From the NCBI RefSeq assembly GCF_000151315.2, contig NW_011887292.1, positions 3,214,366 through 3,278,365 of the forward strand: a stretch of DNA of 64,000 nt, written 5' to 3'. The notes beneath the pieces were generated by a model that did not search any database, was not told the origin of the DNA, and saw only the letters and a list, made by a program, of their open reading frames with translations. The DNA comes from Capsaspora owczarzaki ATCC 30864. Taxonomy: Eukaryota; Opisthokonta; Filasterea. A program made the translations under genes and the position numbers. This document shows positions 1 to 11,637 of the stretch, piece after piece. Position 1 is the stretch's first letter. Every line of letters begins with the position of its first letter.

Positions 1-3000
1 CCAAAGATGCACAGACCAACAATGGCGATGGCCAAGCCGACTGCCAAGCGCCACCAGATAAAGTACTTGATCCACCGCACATGTGCAGCGCGACACATAC
101 GCACCTAACACACATGCCAACCGTCAGCATCCGAAGATACAAGCAAGCACAACAAAACCGCATCGTTGCCACTTTTTACCCATGTGAAGACAATCAAGGC
201 AACGCCCACAGCAGCCAGAACCGCCAGATTGATGGCCGAGAATCGATCGACAGTGACACCAATCAACAAGCCGAGCATGCCCATAATCTGAAGAACGTGC
301 TTCCAGGGCGACACAAGGCGCGCCAAGTAGATGAACGTAAACCAGAACGAGACATACGAGCCGTAAAAATCAGCAACGCCCATCGCGTCGTATGGATACA
401 TGCACAAGCTAATGTTGGAATCGCAGATGTGATAAAACTGCAAGTGCAAGACCGCGTGACAGAAAGATAAGTTCAACGGAGAAACTAGCAATCACCAATG
501 AATTGCAAAAAAAAAATCCATCATGCATGCACAACACTTACTGCTGAACCAAACATGGTAAAGGTGTACACGACACACTCTGTCCAGAGTTTTCGTCGGA
601 TGCTCACGATGATGGCTGGCAAAAACGCCAGGTTGCTCACCGTTAAGAAAAACATGTACCCGATATAGGCCGAGTAATCATCAACTAGCGAGCACCAACA
701 AAGCAGCGCAGAAGAACGAAAATGAGCAGTTCAACAACCCGGTCACCAAAGGACGAGAACATTGCAGGAAACAACACAACCGTCGCGCGTTTGACTCACT
801 TTCATCGCAAGACCAGCCAGAATAGGGTCGATTGCACGAACAATAGGAAACGAGCGAAGCTCCAAAGGTGTCGAGAGTGCACGTTCCGTGGGAGCAAGAT
901 TGAAGACAATCGACTGGCGAGACTTGGATTTGATAGGTAACGGTTGAACTGAGCGGTGGCGAGTCGGAGGAATTGAGGAAAACGCCAATGTAGGTCATCC
1001 CAGCGACAACAAAAGGCATGTCAAAGGTGCCGCCCACGCTCGTCAGCTCAAACACGGAGTCGTAAGCAGTCGATGTTGGCGGGACGCCAGTGCGCAGATA
1101 CACCTTGTAGGGAGCCGCAAGAGCGGCGTTCTGGTAGAGAAGCGACCCGGCGACTTGAAAGTTGAGTGTTGGCAGCGCAAGCTGGTTGTTGAGCGGCAAC
1201 AAGGTCATCACGTCCGGAACGACAACGACGGTGCGACTTGGCAAAAAGAACGTGCCGTATGTGGCCCATGGAAAGTCGAATGGCGACAGTGGCACGACTT
1301 GGCTGAGGCAGCCCGGGCCCGTGAGCAGGCTGCTGCTGCATGCGAGAGAGCCGATCTGCAAATCCGCCGTAAAGGACTCGCCCGTGCACGCGCCTTGAAT
1401 GGTCACGCGCACATAACTGTAGGCGTACGTAAAATCCGTTAACGCAAGATCCGCGACATTGCACTGGACGCCAAGGAGAGCTCCGTTGGGGCCGAGCCGC
1501 GCGAGTTGGCACGTGCGCGAGTCGTACAAGTTGGCGCCAGAGACAGCATCTGGCAGGCCCGGCTGGGTCGGACTGAACAGAGAGACGGTCAGGTTGGCAG
1601 GAGAGGTACACACAGGTCCAGTCACAGTCGATGATACTGAAATGTTCATGCTCGCGCCCCATGCAGCATCCGAAGGGAGAAAGCGGAACACGCTCGTGGC
1701 AGTTGTTACGGCGGCAGCAGTCGTAGAAAAGGTTGCGGATGCCGACCCTGATGGTGTCACAGTTGTGATGGAAGCCAGGCTCAAGCGAGTGAACGAAACG
1801 GTCGCTCCGTAAGAGCAAGAATGAGAGTTGGAGTCGCTCTATGGAAGGGGGAGGGGGAGAGCGAGAGATATATAACAGCACAGACGGATGAGATTGGAGT
1901 CATGATGGTCAAGCCTAAAAAAAAAAAGAGCGAGAACCACAGCCATACCCCAGTCTGAAGATCCCCTGTCGGAAGAGTGGCAGCGAAAAAGTACTCGCCC
2001 GGCGCTGGTGAATCGAGTTGGATTGTCAGAACGCCACGCGGCTGGATAATCCACTCCTTGTCGTACAGTCCGCCATAAGCTGGGGCAGGAATTGGCAACG
2101 CTCCGCGCCGCATCCAGCTGGAAGAACGGAAAAAATGCACGGCGCAAACGCAAACAATGAGAAATCGATCGCGAACAACATCTCGAACCAAATACACTGC
2201 GTGTGGTCAAACAACAAACTCACAGCTGCACGGTCGATTGACAGAAGGTCGGGTTGCTGGAATCAGAGAGGTCGATAAAAATGATGGCAGATGCGAGGCC
2301 AGCCGGAACTGCGAAGGACATGACTGCGAGGCTTTCATAGTCATCGTAAAAGTCAATCGGCTGAGACGAGATGCTCAAGCTGAGCGGTTCGGTCAGTTGG
2401 TAGTGCGGGTCAGCCGAGCCTGCGCTTGCGAGCGCGACCTGTGAATCGACATCTTCTTGTTGTTGTTGCATTTCCTGGATGTTTGCATCCGACGTCAGTT
2501 TATCTGAGGGTCAAACGAAGTGGAGCAACATCCAAAACAAAATTGGCGGAGGTAAGCTCAGAAACAAAAGAACCACACAATTCCTGATCGGGCATTTGTC
2601 TCAGGTTCTTTCGTTTCGATTGTTTGTTTTGGTTCGGTGAAAAACTAAGTCTCGTTGCCTCCGACGTCCCACACACAGACACCCAGGACAATTCGGCAAC
2701 AAACAGCAGAGCATTGAACTCTCTCCCAAAACACCTGAACGCTTTCTGCTGTGAGCTCATCCCACAAACGGAGCGACGTGCAACGTTCGACATCAAAACT
2801 GAGGGTGTGAGTGTAAGTTTTTCGCATCGCATAAAGTCTTCAGCCCACAAGGCCAATTTCTGAGGATTGAGACACGCGCGATTGCTCTTGTGTGTTGATG
2901 ATTGATTTGCTTGACTTCAACTCACCATGCATGACAAGGGGCGTGCGACGCGACCTTGCGCCGGGGAGCTGTTGCTGCTGCTCGAGCGCCGAACCCAACT

Positions 3001-3460
3001 TGGTTGTCAGTTTCGCCTCACGCCGCTGATGTTGATGATGATGCTGCTGCTGCTGTTGCTCCGGACGCTGCGTTCGATCGCTGGAGTACGCCGTCACAAC
3101 TTCAGTGCGATGGTCGCCCGTCATCGGCGTCGTGGTCGCGGAAGTGCCGGTCGGTGGAGGGCGCGTTATGGCAACCAGCAAAGGCGAAGTGGCAACCGCA
3201 AACAGCGCGGCGACAAACATGACAGCGGCGGCTCTGGCCCAGCGATGACGTTGACTCGGACTCTGCTGCTTCTGCTTTTGCATGGACTGATGAGTGCATC
3301 GGTCGTAGCGTGGCAGGAACAGCGAGGACGCTTGGGCGACGACCGGCCATCGAGCGTCCGTTTCGCACTCCTGGTTGTTGTTGTTGCCACCGTTGCTGCT
3401 GCTGCTGCTGCTGCTGCTGATGCTGGACAATGGCACCCACGAACGAATGCCACCCATCAT
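1..3460 (-). CDS. PGAP6: TMEM8/PGAP6 family membrane protein, 3' end beyond the window
   Basis: Exons (minus strand, 5' to 3'): 2926-3460, 2224-2503, 1949-2117, 800-1838, 542-684, 180-437, and 104 to beyond base 1. All junctions are GT/AG and all phases close. PGAP6/TMEM8 proteins are ectodomain-bearing multipass membrane proteins linked to GPI-anchor lipid cleavage. Seen here: a polar Ser/Asn-rich start, a hydrophobic signal or anchor segment in exon 1, a long Ser/Thr-rich ectodomain, then an EGF-like Cys cluster (CLQSCSHGTC, later CSCNRPYSGWSC) just before the multipass part. The multipass part has family-typical stretches: SNLAFLPAIIVSIRRKLW in exon 5, then FYHICD and YDAMGVADFYGSYVSFW in exon 6. 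I chose the Met pair at 3455-3460 because the frame upstream has only a TTG start. About 843 codons are visible and more coding sequence lies off the left edge. Confidence 0.85.
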
Positions 3461-3977
3461 TGCTTCAGCAACAGGATGGAACAGCAAAGAAGAAAAAAGG
3501 ATGGGGGGAGGGCACCGATGAGCAGCTAAGCAACAGGGACTGAGAAGTGAAACACAAAAACGGGGAAACCAAAAAGAATCTCAGACAAAACAAAGAACCA
3601 ATCACACGAAGCAAAGAACAACTAGAAATGAAAGAAACAAGACTGTGCTTCATGATGCGATCACAATCAAGCTCAAAACAACGAACTCTGAGAATCATGC
3701 GCGAGAGCTCCATTGCAACTGGAAGCGATTTCCCCGCGTCTCTGATTGAAAAGGTTGCAGAGTGCAGTTTTTTTTTTTTGGCGGAACATCCGACTGTGGA
3801 TTATCTGCTCATCCTTCTTGCTCAGATTTCCGTCCATACTTGGAGGGCTCAGTCGTTTGCTTTTTTTGCTGTGCAGAAGGGGGACGAACGCTTTTCAGAA
3901 CGACAGTTCATTCACTCAGGCACAGCCAAGGCAAACAGAAGCAAGCGGCCACAACAGCAAAACCCCAAGTCGCGAAA
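3461..3977. promoter_or_regulatory. Divergent intergenic region
   Basis: This stretch of about 515 bp separates two start codons that point away from each other, so it should hold both promoters and 5' UTRs. It is A-rich on the left and T-rich near 3770. I see no clear TATA box and no ORF that looks like a gene. Confidence 0.4.
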
Positions 3978-4316
3978 ATGAGCGCAGGCAGTGTGAATGC
4001 TGTGATTGTCGCTGCAGCGGCCGTGAGTGCTGCCGTGTGGTACTTCATCCGAGGCAGCGCAACAGGAGGCATTGCAGCGGCCGGCGAGCGAACGACATCA
4101 TCACAACAGCATCAGCAACAGCAGCAACAGCAACAGCAATACGCATCAACAGCATCACCGCAGCTGACGCAGTCTCAGCAACAGCAGCAGCAGCACGACG
4201 GCGGCGCGCACAACAATGACGCGGCGTACGGCGATGCCGAAGCGGACATCCACAGCGAGCTCAGAGGTCTGAATTTGATTGCTGAAATGTTGACAATGTT
4301 GGTTGACGATGAATAA
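3978..4316 (+). CDS. Small membrane-anchored orphan protein, Gln-rich
   Basis: A single-exon frame of 112 residues starting at the ATG at 3978. Residues about 8-24 form one hydrophobic segment (VNAVIVAAAAVSAAVWYFI) followed by Arg, as in an N-terminal membrane anchor. The middle is Gln/Ser-rich with two poly-Gln runs separated by Ala, Ser and Thr. The last 25 residues are acidic and look like a short amphipathic helix (IHSELRGLNLIAEMLTMLV). I do not recognise the family. An earlier in-frame start exists at 3762, but its N-terminal extension is Phe/Cys-rich, unlike coding sequence here, so I prefer 3978. The layout of anchor, flexible linker and terminal helix would suit a tail-exposed adaptor, but that is inference. 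Confidence 0.5.
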   Translation: MSAGSVNAVIVAAAAVSAAVWYFIRGSATGGIAAAGERTTSSQQHQQQQQQQQQYASTASPQLTQSQQQQQQHDGGAHNNDAAYGDAEADIHSELRGLNLIAEMLTMLVDDE

Positions 4317-4672
4317 TTGCTGCAGTGGTCGGAAATTGCATCTATTTGGAGGTTGGGGGATGATCAAATCGAGGCACCAAAGGGGAACGAACGAAACGCC
4401 GAATCGCCAAGACAGCTCAAAATGTTCCAATCTTAGCGTTTCAGACGCATTGCGCCTTGTGGTCGTCTGTGTCGGGTTTGATTCATTTGAGTCAATGTGA
4501 ATCATTGTATTCGAGTGATTGGATGCGGAAGAAGGGAGAAGAACCGATGCAGAACAACCAGTTGCTTTGATGGTTGTCCGGATTGTGAACGTTTGCGTTG
4601 CCGCTTGGATTCGAGATGCTTTTTGGTTGCTATATTCTCACGGAATCTGCATAATTTGGTTGAATGCTGCAG
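4317..4672. other. Intergenic or 5' leader, no clear gene
   Basis: About 355 bp between the small membrane protein and the next exon. Open frames here are short and lack coding character. The region may contain the promoter and first, non-coding exon of the next gene. Confidence 0.3.
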
Positions 4673-5136
4673 GTTTTCAAGGCCGAGGTCGAAACCCGGC
4701 GTCTGAGGAGCACAATCTTCGAAATGTGAGTTTTATCGCATCTCAGTGTGCTTATTTTGTTTGTTTTTTTCGAGTAGCTGTGATTGCCACAGTCGGATGT
4801 AATGTGCTTACACGTTTGTTTCTGCTTTGGAATGCAGTTTTACGCCTTCATGGCAGCCGGACGGCACGAGTCGCCTTCACCGCGGCCATCGCGACCAACG
4901 TCCATGATTGGCAACTCTGGTTATAACCAGTCACCGGAGCCCTCGCGATTTGCCGAAACACGTGGAGAGGACTATGAGGAAGATGACTTGGATTCGCGCT
5001 CGGTATGTCTTTTCGTTCGTTCAATTCTATTGAGTGGCCAAGTGCTTCCTTCAACTCACTCATTTTGTCGCCATCCCATCAGCGCCCAACCCGAATCTCG
5101 CTTCCCACCGTCCCGGATTACATCTCTGGCTCTTAG
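4673..5136 (+). CDS. Short orphan protein, spliced
   Basis: Three exons can be placed with good splice motifs: 4673-4725, 4838-5002 and 5083-5136, joined in phase and ending at TAG 5134-5136. The second exon reads from FYAFMAAGRHES into a Ser/Pro/Arg-rich segment and then an acidic patch (GEDYEEDDLDSRS). The last exon ends in RISLPTVPDYISGS. The first coding exon is not resolved. Translation may begin at the Met at 4850, which gives a protein of about 68 residues and makes 4673-4725 leader, or at an unseen upstream exon ending in phase 1. I do not recognise the family. The two clean introns with closing phase are the main reason to call it a gene. Confidence 0.45.
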
Positions 5137-5651
5137 GTGAAGCTGGCTATCGTCTGTTGGGTCTGAAAACATGTTGATATACTGTGTGAAACCTCATGTA
5201 TGCGAAAAAAGAAAATCCATTACAAAAAAAGGGATGAACACAAACCCGGAAAGCAACAAGTTCTGTGCATGTGCACAGCGTTGCCCGAATAAACAACCAT
5301 AACAAGATTTCCAACCAAAGCGAAAGAGAATAGGACACCCAGGACAAAAAAAAAAAAGAGAGAGAGAGAGAGAGAGAAAACAAACCAAAGGACAAGATAT
5401 CAAAACCAAACAGGCCCCTTCTCCAATCAGAAGAGGTACAAACACAAGGATGTTAACAAAAGTCGAGCTGCTCAAGGGGAGTGCACGGGTTACTCTGTAG
5501 TAACGAAACCGACGGCAATTATCGGAAAGAAGGTAAAGATGAAAGATTAAAGATGAAAGATGAAAGATGAAAGATAAAAGGTTCAAGAGGGAAAGCAAGT
5601 TCAAAGAGTTCAGAAGGTAAAAGGAGGGAGGAGAAGGCATGGCTCAATCGC
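5137..5651. other. Intergenic, low complexity
   Basis: About 515 bp with no credible gene. It holds a GA dinucleotide run near 5359-5378 and a tandem array of 8-9 bp units related to AAAGATGA at about 5534-5580. The gene on the right ends into this region on the minus strand. Confidence 0.5.
5534..5580. repeat. Short tandem array of 8-9 bp units
   Basis: Five or six imperfect head-to-tail copies of units like AAAGATGA or TTAAAGATGA, in the 3' flank of the PP1-targeting gene. Confidence 0.6.
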
Positions 5652-7745
5652 TCAATAATACGCCTCGAGGCCAGAGGTCGGAATGCTCTCCAGATGCGCG
5701 GAAGCAGCAGCGGGAACAATCACAGGCCCGGAGACGGGCGGCAGAGCCGTGGTCGCGGCGTCAAGAGAGACCGGAACCGGCGTTGCTGAAGTGAACGAAT
5801 TGAGGTATGTGTTGGAGTGCAAGACCTCCTCCTGCGTCTGCACCGTATTGGGAACCGGCGCAGATGCGAAAACGGCGCTGCCACTCTGGAGCGAACCAGG
5901 GTTGTTGGAGGACAGCAGCCCCGCAGGCTCTGAAGTGAGAGACGGCGCCGCCGAAGAGAGAGACTCGAAGGAGAATGAGGAAGACGAGGAGGAGGAAGAA
6001 GAAGAGGAAGAAGAGGAAGAGGAAGAAGAAGAAGAAGCAATTGCCGATGATGGAGACGAACTGGATGCAGAGGCCGCGAGCTCGGAGCTACCCCCCTAGG
6101 TGGAGATCCATATAGGCGGTGGGTCGCGATGCGGGCCACCGGGAGAACGGATACCGCCAGTGGCGAAATTGGCAATGCGTCGCACGACTCCGCCAACAGG
6201 ATCAAACTGACGGGATGGAGTGTCGAAAAGCTCTGTATGGGGCTGCGGAGAGGCGGCAAAGGAGAATTGGAGAGGCTCGGGCACCAATTGTTGTTGGCCG
6301 GGCTCGGGAACGTACGAAAGCCCCTTTGCAGTCGACACAACGAAATTTGCGGGGAAGGACGTCAGCGTTGAAATGGTGTTGTCGCCGCTGAACGAGAGAG
6401 AGCGACGTGGCGGCAGCGGCTCGGGAGTTATTTGAACTTCGGGCGAGCCCAGGGATTCGGAAATGGTGGATGGCTCTGTCGATGTGGCCTCCGCTGACGA
6501 CGAATTGGGCGTGTTGGTCGTCGACGATGGGGTGGAAGATGATGGTGATGAGGCGCTCGTCGGGGCAAGACCGAGCAAGGCCGCTCGCGAGCCGCGCATG
6601 GCAGATCGAATGGGCGACTTGGGCTTGACGGGCGCCATATTGTGAATGTCCACGGGCGCCTTTGACACCTCGGCCTGAGAGAGATCGACCACAACTGGAA
6701 CAGTTGCATCATTCGGGAAGTGAACGACAATCCAGTCAATGTGATAGTTTTGGCCCTCATTGCTGTCCCAATACTCTTGGCCGCCAGCCCGATATCGAAT
6801 GGCAAATTCGCAGTGGCTCCTGAGTGGGAGAGTCTCGGGGAGACGCAGCACCAGGACGAATCGGTCGCACATCATGCCGTAGAGCGGCGTACTGTTGGCA
6901 TACGCGCCTTCTTCTTCCTTGAAGGTTTTCCAGCCGTCTGTCGAATACCGCGCAGTGACGCTCTTGTCGTACGCCAGATTATGAACGATGACGGTTGCGT
7001 ACAGGTTGGCTCGACGCGTGAGCGTGTTTTCGAGCAGGATGGGATTCGAGCGGACACGCTCGGCGAAATCTGGAGCGGATGCCGGTTGTTTGTAGCCTTC
7101 GGCGATGGCCATTTTGGGTGAAACCAGGGCATCCGTCACCAGCGGAGGCAAGTGGTCCCGGAATGGATTGATTGCCAACGGAGCGTCCTCGCGACGGAAC
7201 AAGACAGCGCGCGACAGGGACAGGCCGATCGAATCCGAAAAGCGAACGCGGCGGTGTCCCAGACTGTCCACTGTTGTGGACGAAGTGGACGGTGTCAACT
7301 GCTCTGACGGACTAGTGCTGCCTGAAGATTCAGAGCTGCTCGATTCCGAGCCTGAATCTGAGCCGCTTTCGTCTTGAATGGCGCTGCCGTTATCGTCGCC
7401 CAGATTGCTGCTGGTGCTGTTCGGTTTGTTGCTATTGTTAGTAGTGGCGGGGGTGGTGGTGTTGCTCTTGCTCGTGGGAGTGTTGCTCTCGTAGAACTCG
7501 TCAACTTCGCTGTTGTGGTGACCGTGATGATGGTGGTGGTGGTGGTGGTGGTGGTGTTGCAGTGGTGGTGTTGGTTTACGCTCGACGGCGTCTGACAGCG
7601 GCGGTGACTGCAGCTCGCCGTCCACCATGTCAGCGGCCGGAGGCTGCGATGCCAAAGACCAGCTGTCCGCAGCAGGCGCCGGATGTGGTGACTGCAGCTG
7701 AGGGGTTGCCGCAGCGGAATTCTTGGATGTGGGAGCGGGTTGCAT
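5652..7745 (-). CDS. PPP1R3: Glycogen-targeting regulatory subunit of protein phosphatase 1 (CBM21), 3' part
   Basis: PPP1R3 proteins tether PP1 to glycogen particles. The frame starting at ATG 7745 has a poly-His run (about 65-77), a Ser/Thr-rich linker, a PP1-binding RVxF motif (RRVRFSD, residues 165-171) and a CBM21 domain (about 245-345). In CBM21 I see RANLYATVIVHNLAYDKSV, then RYSTDGW, FAIRYRAGGQEYWD and NEGQNYHIDW, all typical of the PPP1R3 carbohydrate-binding fold. A TAG at 6096-6098 ends this frame at residue 549. The same frame then stays open for 147 further codons to 5652, Ser-rich and coding-like, so the real end is uncertain (549 residues, or longer by readthrough or a missed intron). 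The 5' part is described separately. Confidence 0.8.
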
Positions 7746-9732
7746 TTTGTTTGACGCGAAAGAAGCTCTGTGCCTCCAAGTTCACGTTGATGCACGTACT
7801 AGCGCCGCGGGTTGAATAGCGGGATCGATGCCAGCTCGAGCCGAGTGGAGAATGCTCAGTGGACTGTGCGGTCAATAATGGGCTTGAACGAGCAGGAACG
7901 TCCACCAGTGACCAGTCGGCGATGCGGTTGTTGGAATTGGGCTTGGAATCGAGGCCTGGCAGCAGCGGCGGCTGTTGGATGCTGCAAGAACGACGACGTG
8001 CGTAGACGACAGCAGCGAGGTTGTCAAAGTCGTGCAGCTGAGCGATCGAGACAATCGAGGACGCCTGGACGAAAGCGGCAGCGGGCGAGTACGAGATTGG
8101 AGTGCGAGTTGGGTCGCTGCTCACAGATAAGGCCTTCGAATCAAGTGCGACAAGGACTGGTGGCTCGGACGATGCAATCGCAGCGACGAGAGTGGTCTCA
8201 GTGGACGAGGCAGGCGACCCACAGCAGCGACCGAGGCAGGAGGAGGAGGAGGAGGCGGCGGCGGAGGACGACCAAGGGGTGAGCTGCGAATTTGAATGAG
8301 AAGACTGGGCTGCTGCACGCTCGCGTTGCTCTGATTGGCCCTCGAGTGTGCTGCTGCTGCCTGTGTTGCTGCTGCTGCTGCTGCTGTTGAGAGTGGGTGA
8401 CAAGGACGATGGCTCTGCTTGTGCGGCGGCGGTGAGGCTGTCCGCAGAGGACGAGGAAGAGAAGGACGAAGGAGAAGAAGAAGAAGAAGAAGAAGGCCAA
8501 GAAAGCGACGAGAACTGGTTTTCCGATCGCAATGCTTGGACGAGGACGGGGCTGCCTGGGACCTGGGCGTGGGGCTCGGCGGGAACAAGGACGTGCGCTG
8601 AGATGGGTGTGGGTGCGGGTGCGGATGCTGCGGGTGCTGCGGGTGCGTCGGAGAGCGAGACAAGCGACGCAAATGACTCACTGGGACGGCTTGGACCACT
8701 GCTGCTGGAAACTGCGGATTTGAGGCTAAGAAGAGGCTGGAGATCCTGGTCCTGGTCCTGGTCCTCGCTGCTGTCTGATGCCGATGAGAAGCGACGCTGA
8801 GTTAGATGATGCTGATGATGGTGAGGCTGGTGGTGAAGCGCGTCGTCCGGTTGGTCAACGATGCGGGTGCTGGGCGAAGCGGGTGGGGTGAAGAAGGCTG
8901 CCCAGCGCTGATGCTGCTGCTGCTGACGCTGATGCTGCTGCTGCTGTTGCTGTGGTTGATGGTATTGATGGTGTTGCTGTTGCTCGAGTGGGTGGTCGGA
9001 GTGGTGCGGGCGGTGGAAGGACGCGTCGTCCGCAGGCTGCTCGTTTCGTGACCAAGGCGAGACTGGCGCGTCCGTCACGGCCTCCAAATCCGAATCAACG
9101 GAAGACGACGAAGACGATAGTAATTGTAAAGCAGAAGAAGACGAAGATGATGATGATGATGAAGAAGAAGAATCGGAAGCTTTGGAGGATGCTGGGGCTG
9201 GAACGAACGGGTTGGACGTAGACGCTGGCGAACGTGACAAAAGAAAGAATTCAATCGAATTCGAATCACAAACTGCCTCTGAAGCGGATAAAGTCGCGAG
9301 CGATGCAGCAGAGGAAGAAAATGACAAGGACGTTGAGGATGACAAAGAGGCTGAAACAGAGACAGGGCCCGCTGTGGTGGTGCGGCGACTCGGAGCCGCG
9401 GAGACTGCTGCTGAGACGACGGCGGTTGAGGTGTGGCGCAGAGAACCGTCCAAAGAAGGCAGCGATGACGAATGATGTGAATGGCCGTGTCCAACTGCTG
9501 CGCTCGTTGTATGCATCGAGTGGTGGTGGTATTGCTTGTCGGACTGTCTGGGGACGACAGCGGGCGTTGGCGGCGTGGAAGAAGGAGCAGCTCCCGAACC
9601 GCCGCTGCTGCGCGTGAATGCTGCTGTTGATGCTGAGACCGACGCCGGAGCCTTCCACGTCACCCAGCTCAGAACAAGCTCAACGAAAAAGGCGAGCAAT
9701 GCAGCCAAAAGGTTGCCGAGGAACGCCGTTTT
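7746..9732 (-). CDS. Probable N-terminal half of the PP1-targeting protein, Ser/Gln/His-rich
   Basis: A long minus-strand frame, Ser-, Gln- and His-rich and without known domains, covers this stretch and overlaps the CBM21 frame by about 116 bases in another phase. Its codon and residue bias match the coding sequence downstream, so I think both belong to one gene joined by a short intron in the overlap. One option that closes phase uses GTGAAC about 30 bases upstream of the ATG at 7745 and a CAG acceptor about 50 bases past it; its splice motifs are weak. Near 9650-9730 the frame encodes one hydrophobic stretch (FLGNLLAALLAFFVEL), a possible membrane anchor. Upstream the frame runs through a homopolymer T tract (on the minus strand) and is unlikely to be coding. 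The first Met in frame is at 9516; the true first exon is not resolved. Confidence 0.45.
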
Positions 9733-9787
9733 TAAAAGAATCGGTATCCGAGAAGGAAAGAATTGGCGAAAAAACGATGGGAAAATG

Positions 9788-9788
<1 letters not shown>

Positions 9789-9824
<36 letters not shown>
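9789..9824. repeat. Poly-A tract
   Basis: An uninterrupted run of about 36 A on the plus strand, or poly-T on the strand of the neighbouring gene. It creates a false poly-Phe segment in the minus-strand frame. Confidence 0.9.
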
Positions 9825-9826
<2 letters not shown>

Positions 9827-11637
9827 AAGCGAGGTTTGACACGAGCGCTTGAAACGATGCTACTGCGGTGGGGGAGGGGTGGTTGGAAGAGATGTGTGAT
9901 TAGGAAATGCGGTGAAAAGCGGGCAAAGGGAAGGCTACCGAGAAGAAAGAAAAGGAACGATGACGAAAAAATGAACGACGGAGATAAAGGGAAAAGAAAA
10001 AAAATAGGTTGGAACAACGACTCGCGGGCTGTTGCGGGGGCGCGTCGGCTGGTAGAGCAGAATAGGAGTTTAGCTGTTGTGTTAATGCAAGCAAAAGCGC
10101 AAGGAGACACACAGAGTACGATGGCACGGGCTTGCAAAGTGAGAAGCTCAGAAACAAAACGTAGTTCGCAGCAAAGGGGAAACGCCACAGAATTCCATAA
10201 ACATCAACAACAACGCTGGAGATTGCGTACAAAACGCGTGCCACCCAGGTTCTTATTGGAGGGGTAGGAGCGTCGTGTGTAACCGTGCAAAGTGCAATGC
10301 GTGGAACAGGACTGAGTTGAACAGGGGATGCAGAAGGGGGGGTGGATGAGGGAAATTGAAAACCAATCAGTTTCACGTCGAGTTGTTGGCAACCGGCACG
10401 TGCGACTGGGACTTTTGGCGCACATGCGTCGGCAACTGCCATTGGGCTCTGTTTGTGTGCTTTCGCCGTACAGTACATACCCATCCGTTTGTTTGTTTCT
10501 CAATGCACATGCGAGATCCCCGATTATTTCGTTCGTTGGAATGGTCTCGATTTTAATCACAATTCAACCTTGTTCATTAACCAAGCGTTGTGGTTTGTTG
10601 TTCTTTCTTTGATCGGCCCCTTCCTCGCGTTTCCCCTCCCCCCCCCCACAAAAGGGTGCTGCGAGTGTTGGGAGTAGTGCAATGCTCCAATGCATAGGTC
10701 TGCTCCACAGCCGTCAGTGCTGATGAACAGCAACGGAATGAAACTTTTGGCTTTGTCACCAAAAAACAAAAATCTCAACGCGATGCGAATCTACCACCAA
10801 CAGCAGCACACGACGCGCAAATCGACGCAGCCCACGGACTCGGACACCGCCCCCACCGTCACGCATGGACGTGTGTGTGTGCATGGCTTGTGATGATGTG
10901 CGAAAGAGTGGCTAGACGCGGAATGCAACAAAGCAAACGCGACGGTGATCAAGACGTGTGCAAGATTCACACCTCCTCCTCCTTGCCAATACGGCCGACA
11001 CACCGTCCCAGCTCAATCCATTCCCATTCCCATTCCTGCATCTACCCGCGCTCGCTTCGCTTGCTCGCTGTTCTATTCCACTCCCTCTGCTGTTGGCCTT
11101 GTGTGTCACATTGGAGGGTGTTCGTTTTGTTTGCAGAATTGCACAACGAAGCGAAAAACTTACAACAAACAAAAAAAAAAAAAAAAAAAAAAAAAAACAA
11201 GAATGGGATAATTCGCGTCCAATGGAAACTCGTGCCGAACATTCGTGATGTCAGGCGTCGCAGGTGGCTTGCAAAGTCGCGCGATTACTCCCCAGAAGAC
11301 CTCGAGTATCCAGAAAAAAAGCCAGTGCATAGTGCCGTTGTGAAGCTATCGTGAAAGCTCGAAAAGTGGAAAAGTGGAGAGCAACGTTTTGGGGCCTGAC
11401 AACCAACTTGCTGAGCGTTCAACTTGCACAAATGCGATTGAAGCAGCAGCTTGACAAGTACGATGGGTGAATTCAGATGAATACGCCATCGACGACTGCA
11501 ATCCGAATGGCGTCCGAAAGTCGTCTGACTGTCCTCAGAAAAATCGCAAGTGCTCGAGCATCTGCACGTCCTCGACGCTAGTTTTTTTTTTTTTTTTTCT
11601 CGGTTGATGTCAACAAGCACTCGTTGGTTCTTAGACG
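9825..11637. other. Long intergenic or 5' region, no resolved gene
   Basis: About 1.8 kb without a frame I can defend. It includes C-rich and A-rich homopolymers (a C run near 10637, an A run near 11170-11195, a T run near 11582-11599). It may contain the first exon and promoter of the minus-strand PP1-targeting gene and the promoter of the plus-strand Sec20 gene. A short plus-strand stretch at about 11205-11354 has mildly coding-like composition but no start or splice partner. Confidence 0.35.

Noticed and set aside
5683-6099. Plus-strand frame with a long Glu run
   Set aside because: It is the reverse of the Ser codon run in the PP1-targeting frame on the other strand.
9733-10188. N-terminal extension of the minus-strand Ser-rich frame, including a poly-Phe run
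   Set aside because: The Phe run comes from a homopolymer T tract and the upstream residues look like untranslated sequence, so I do not count it as protein.
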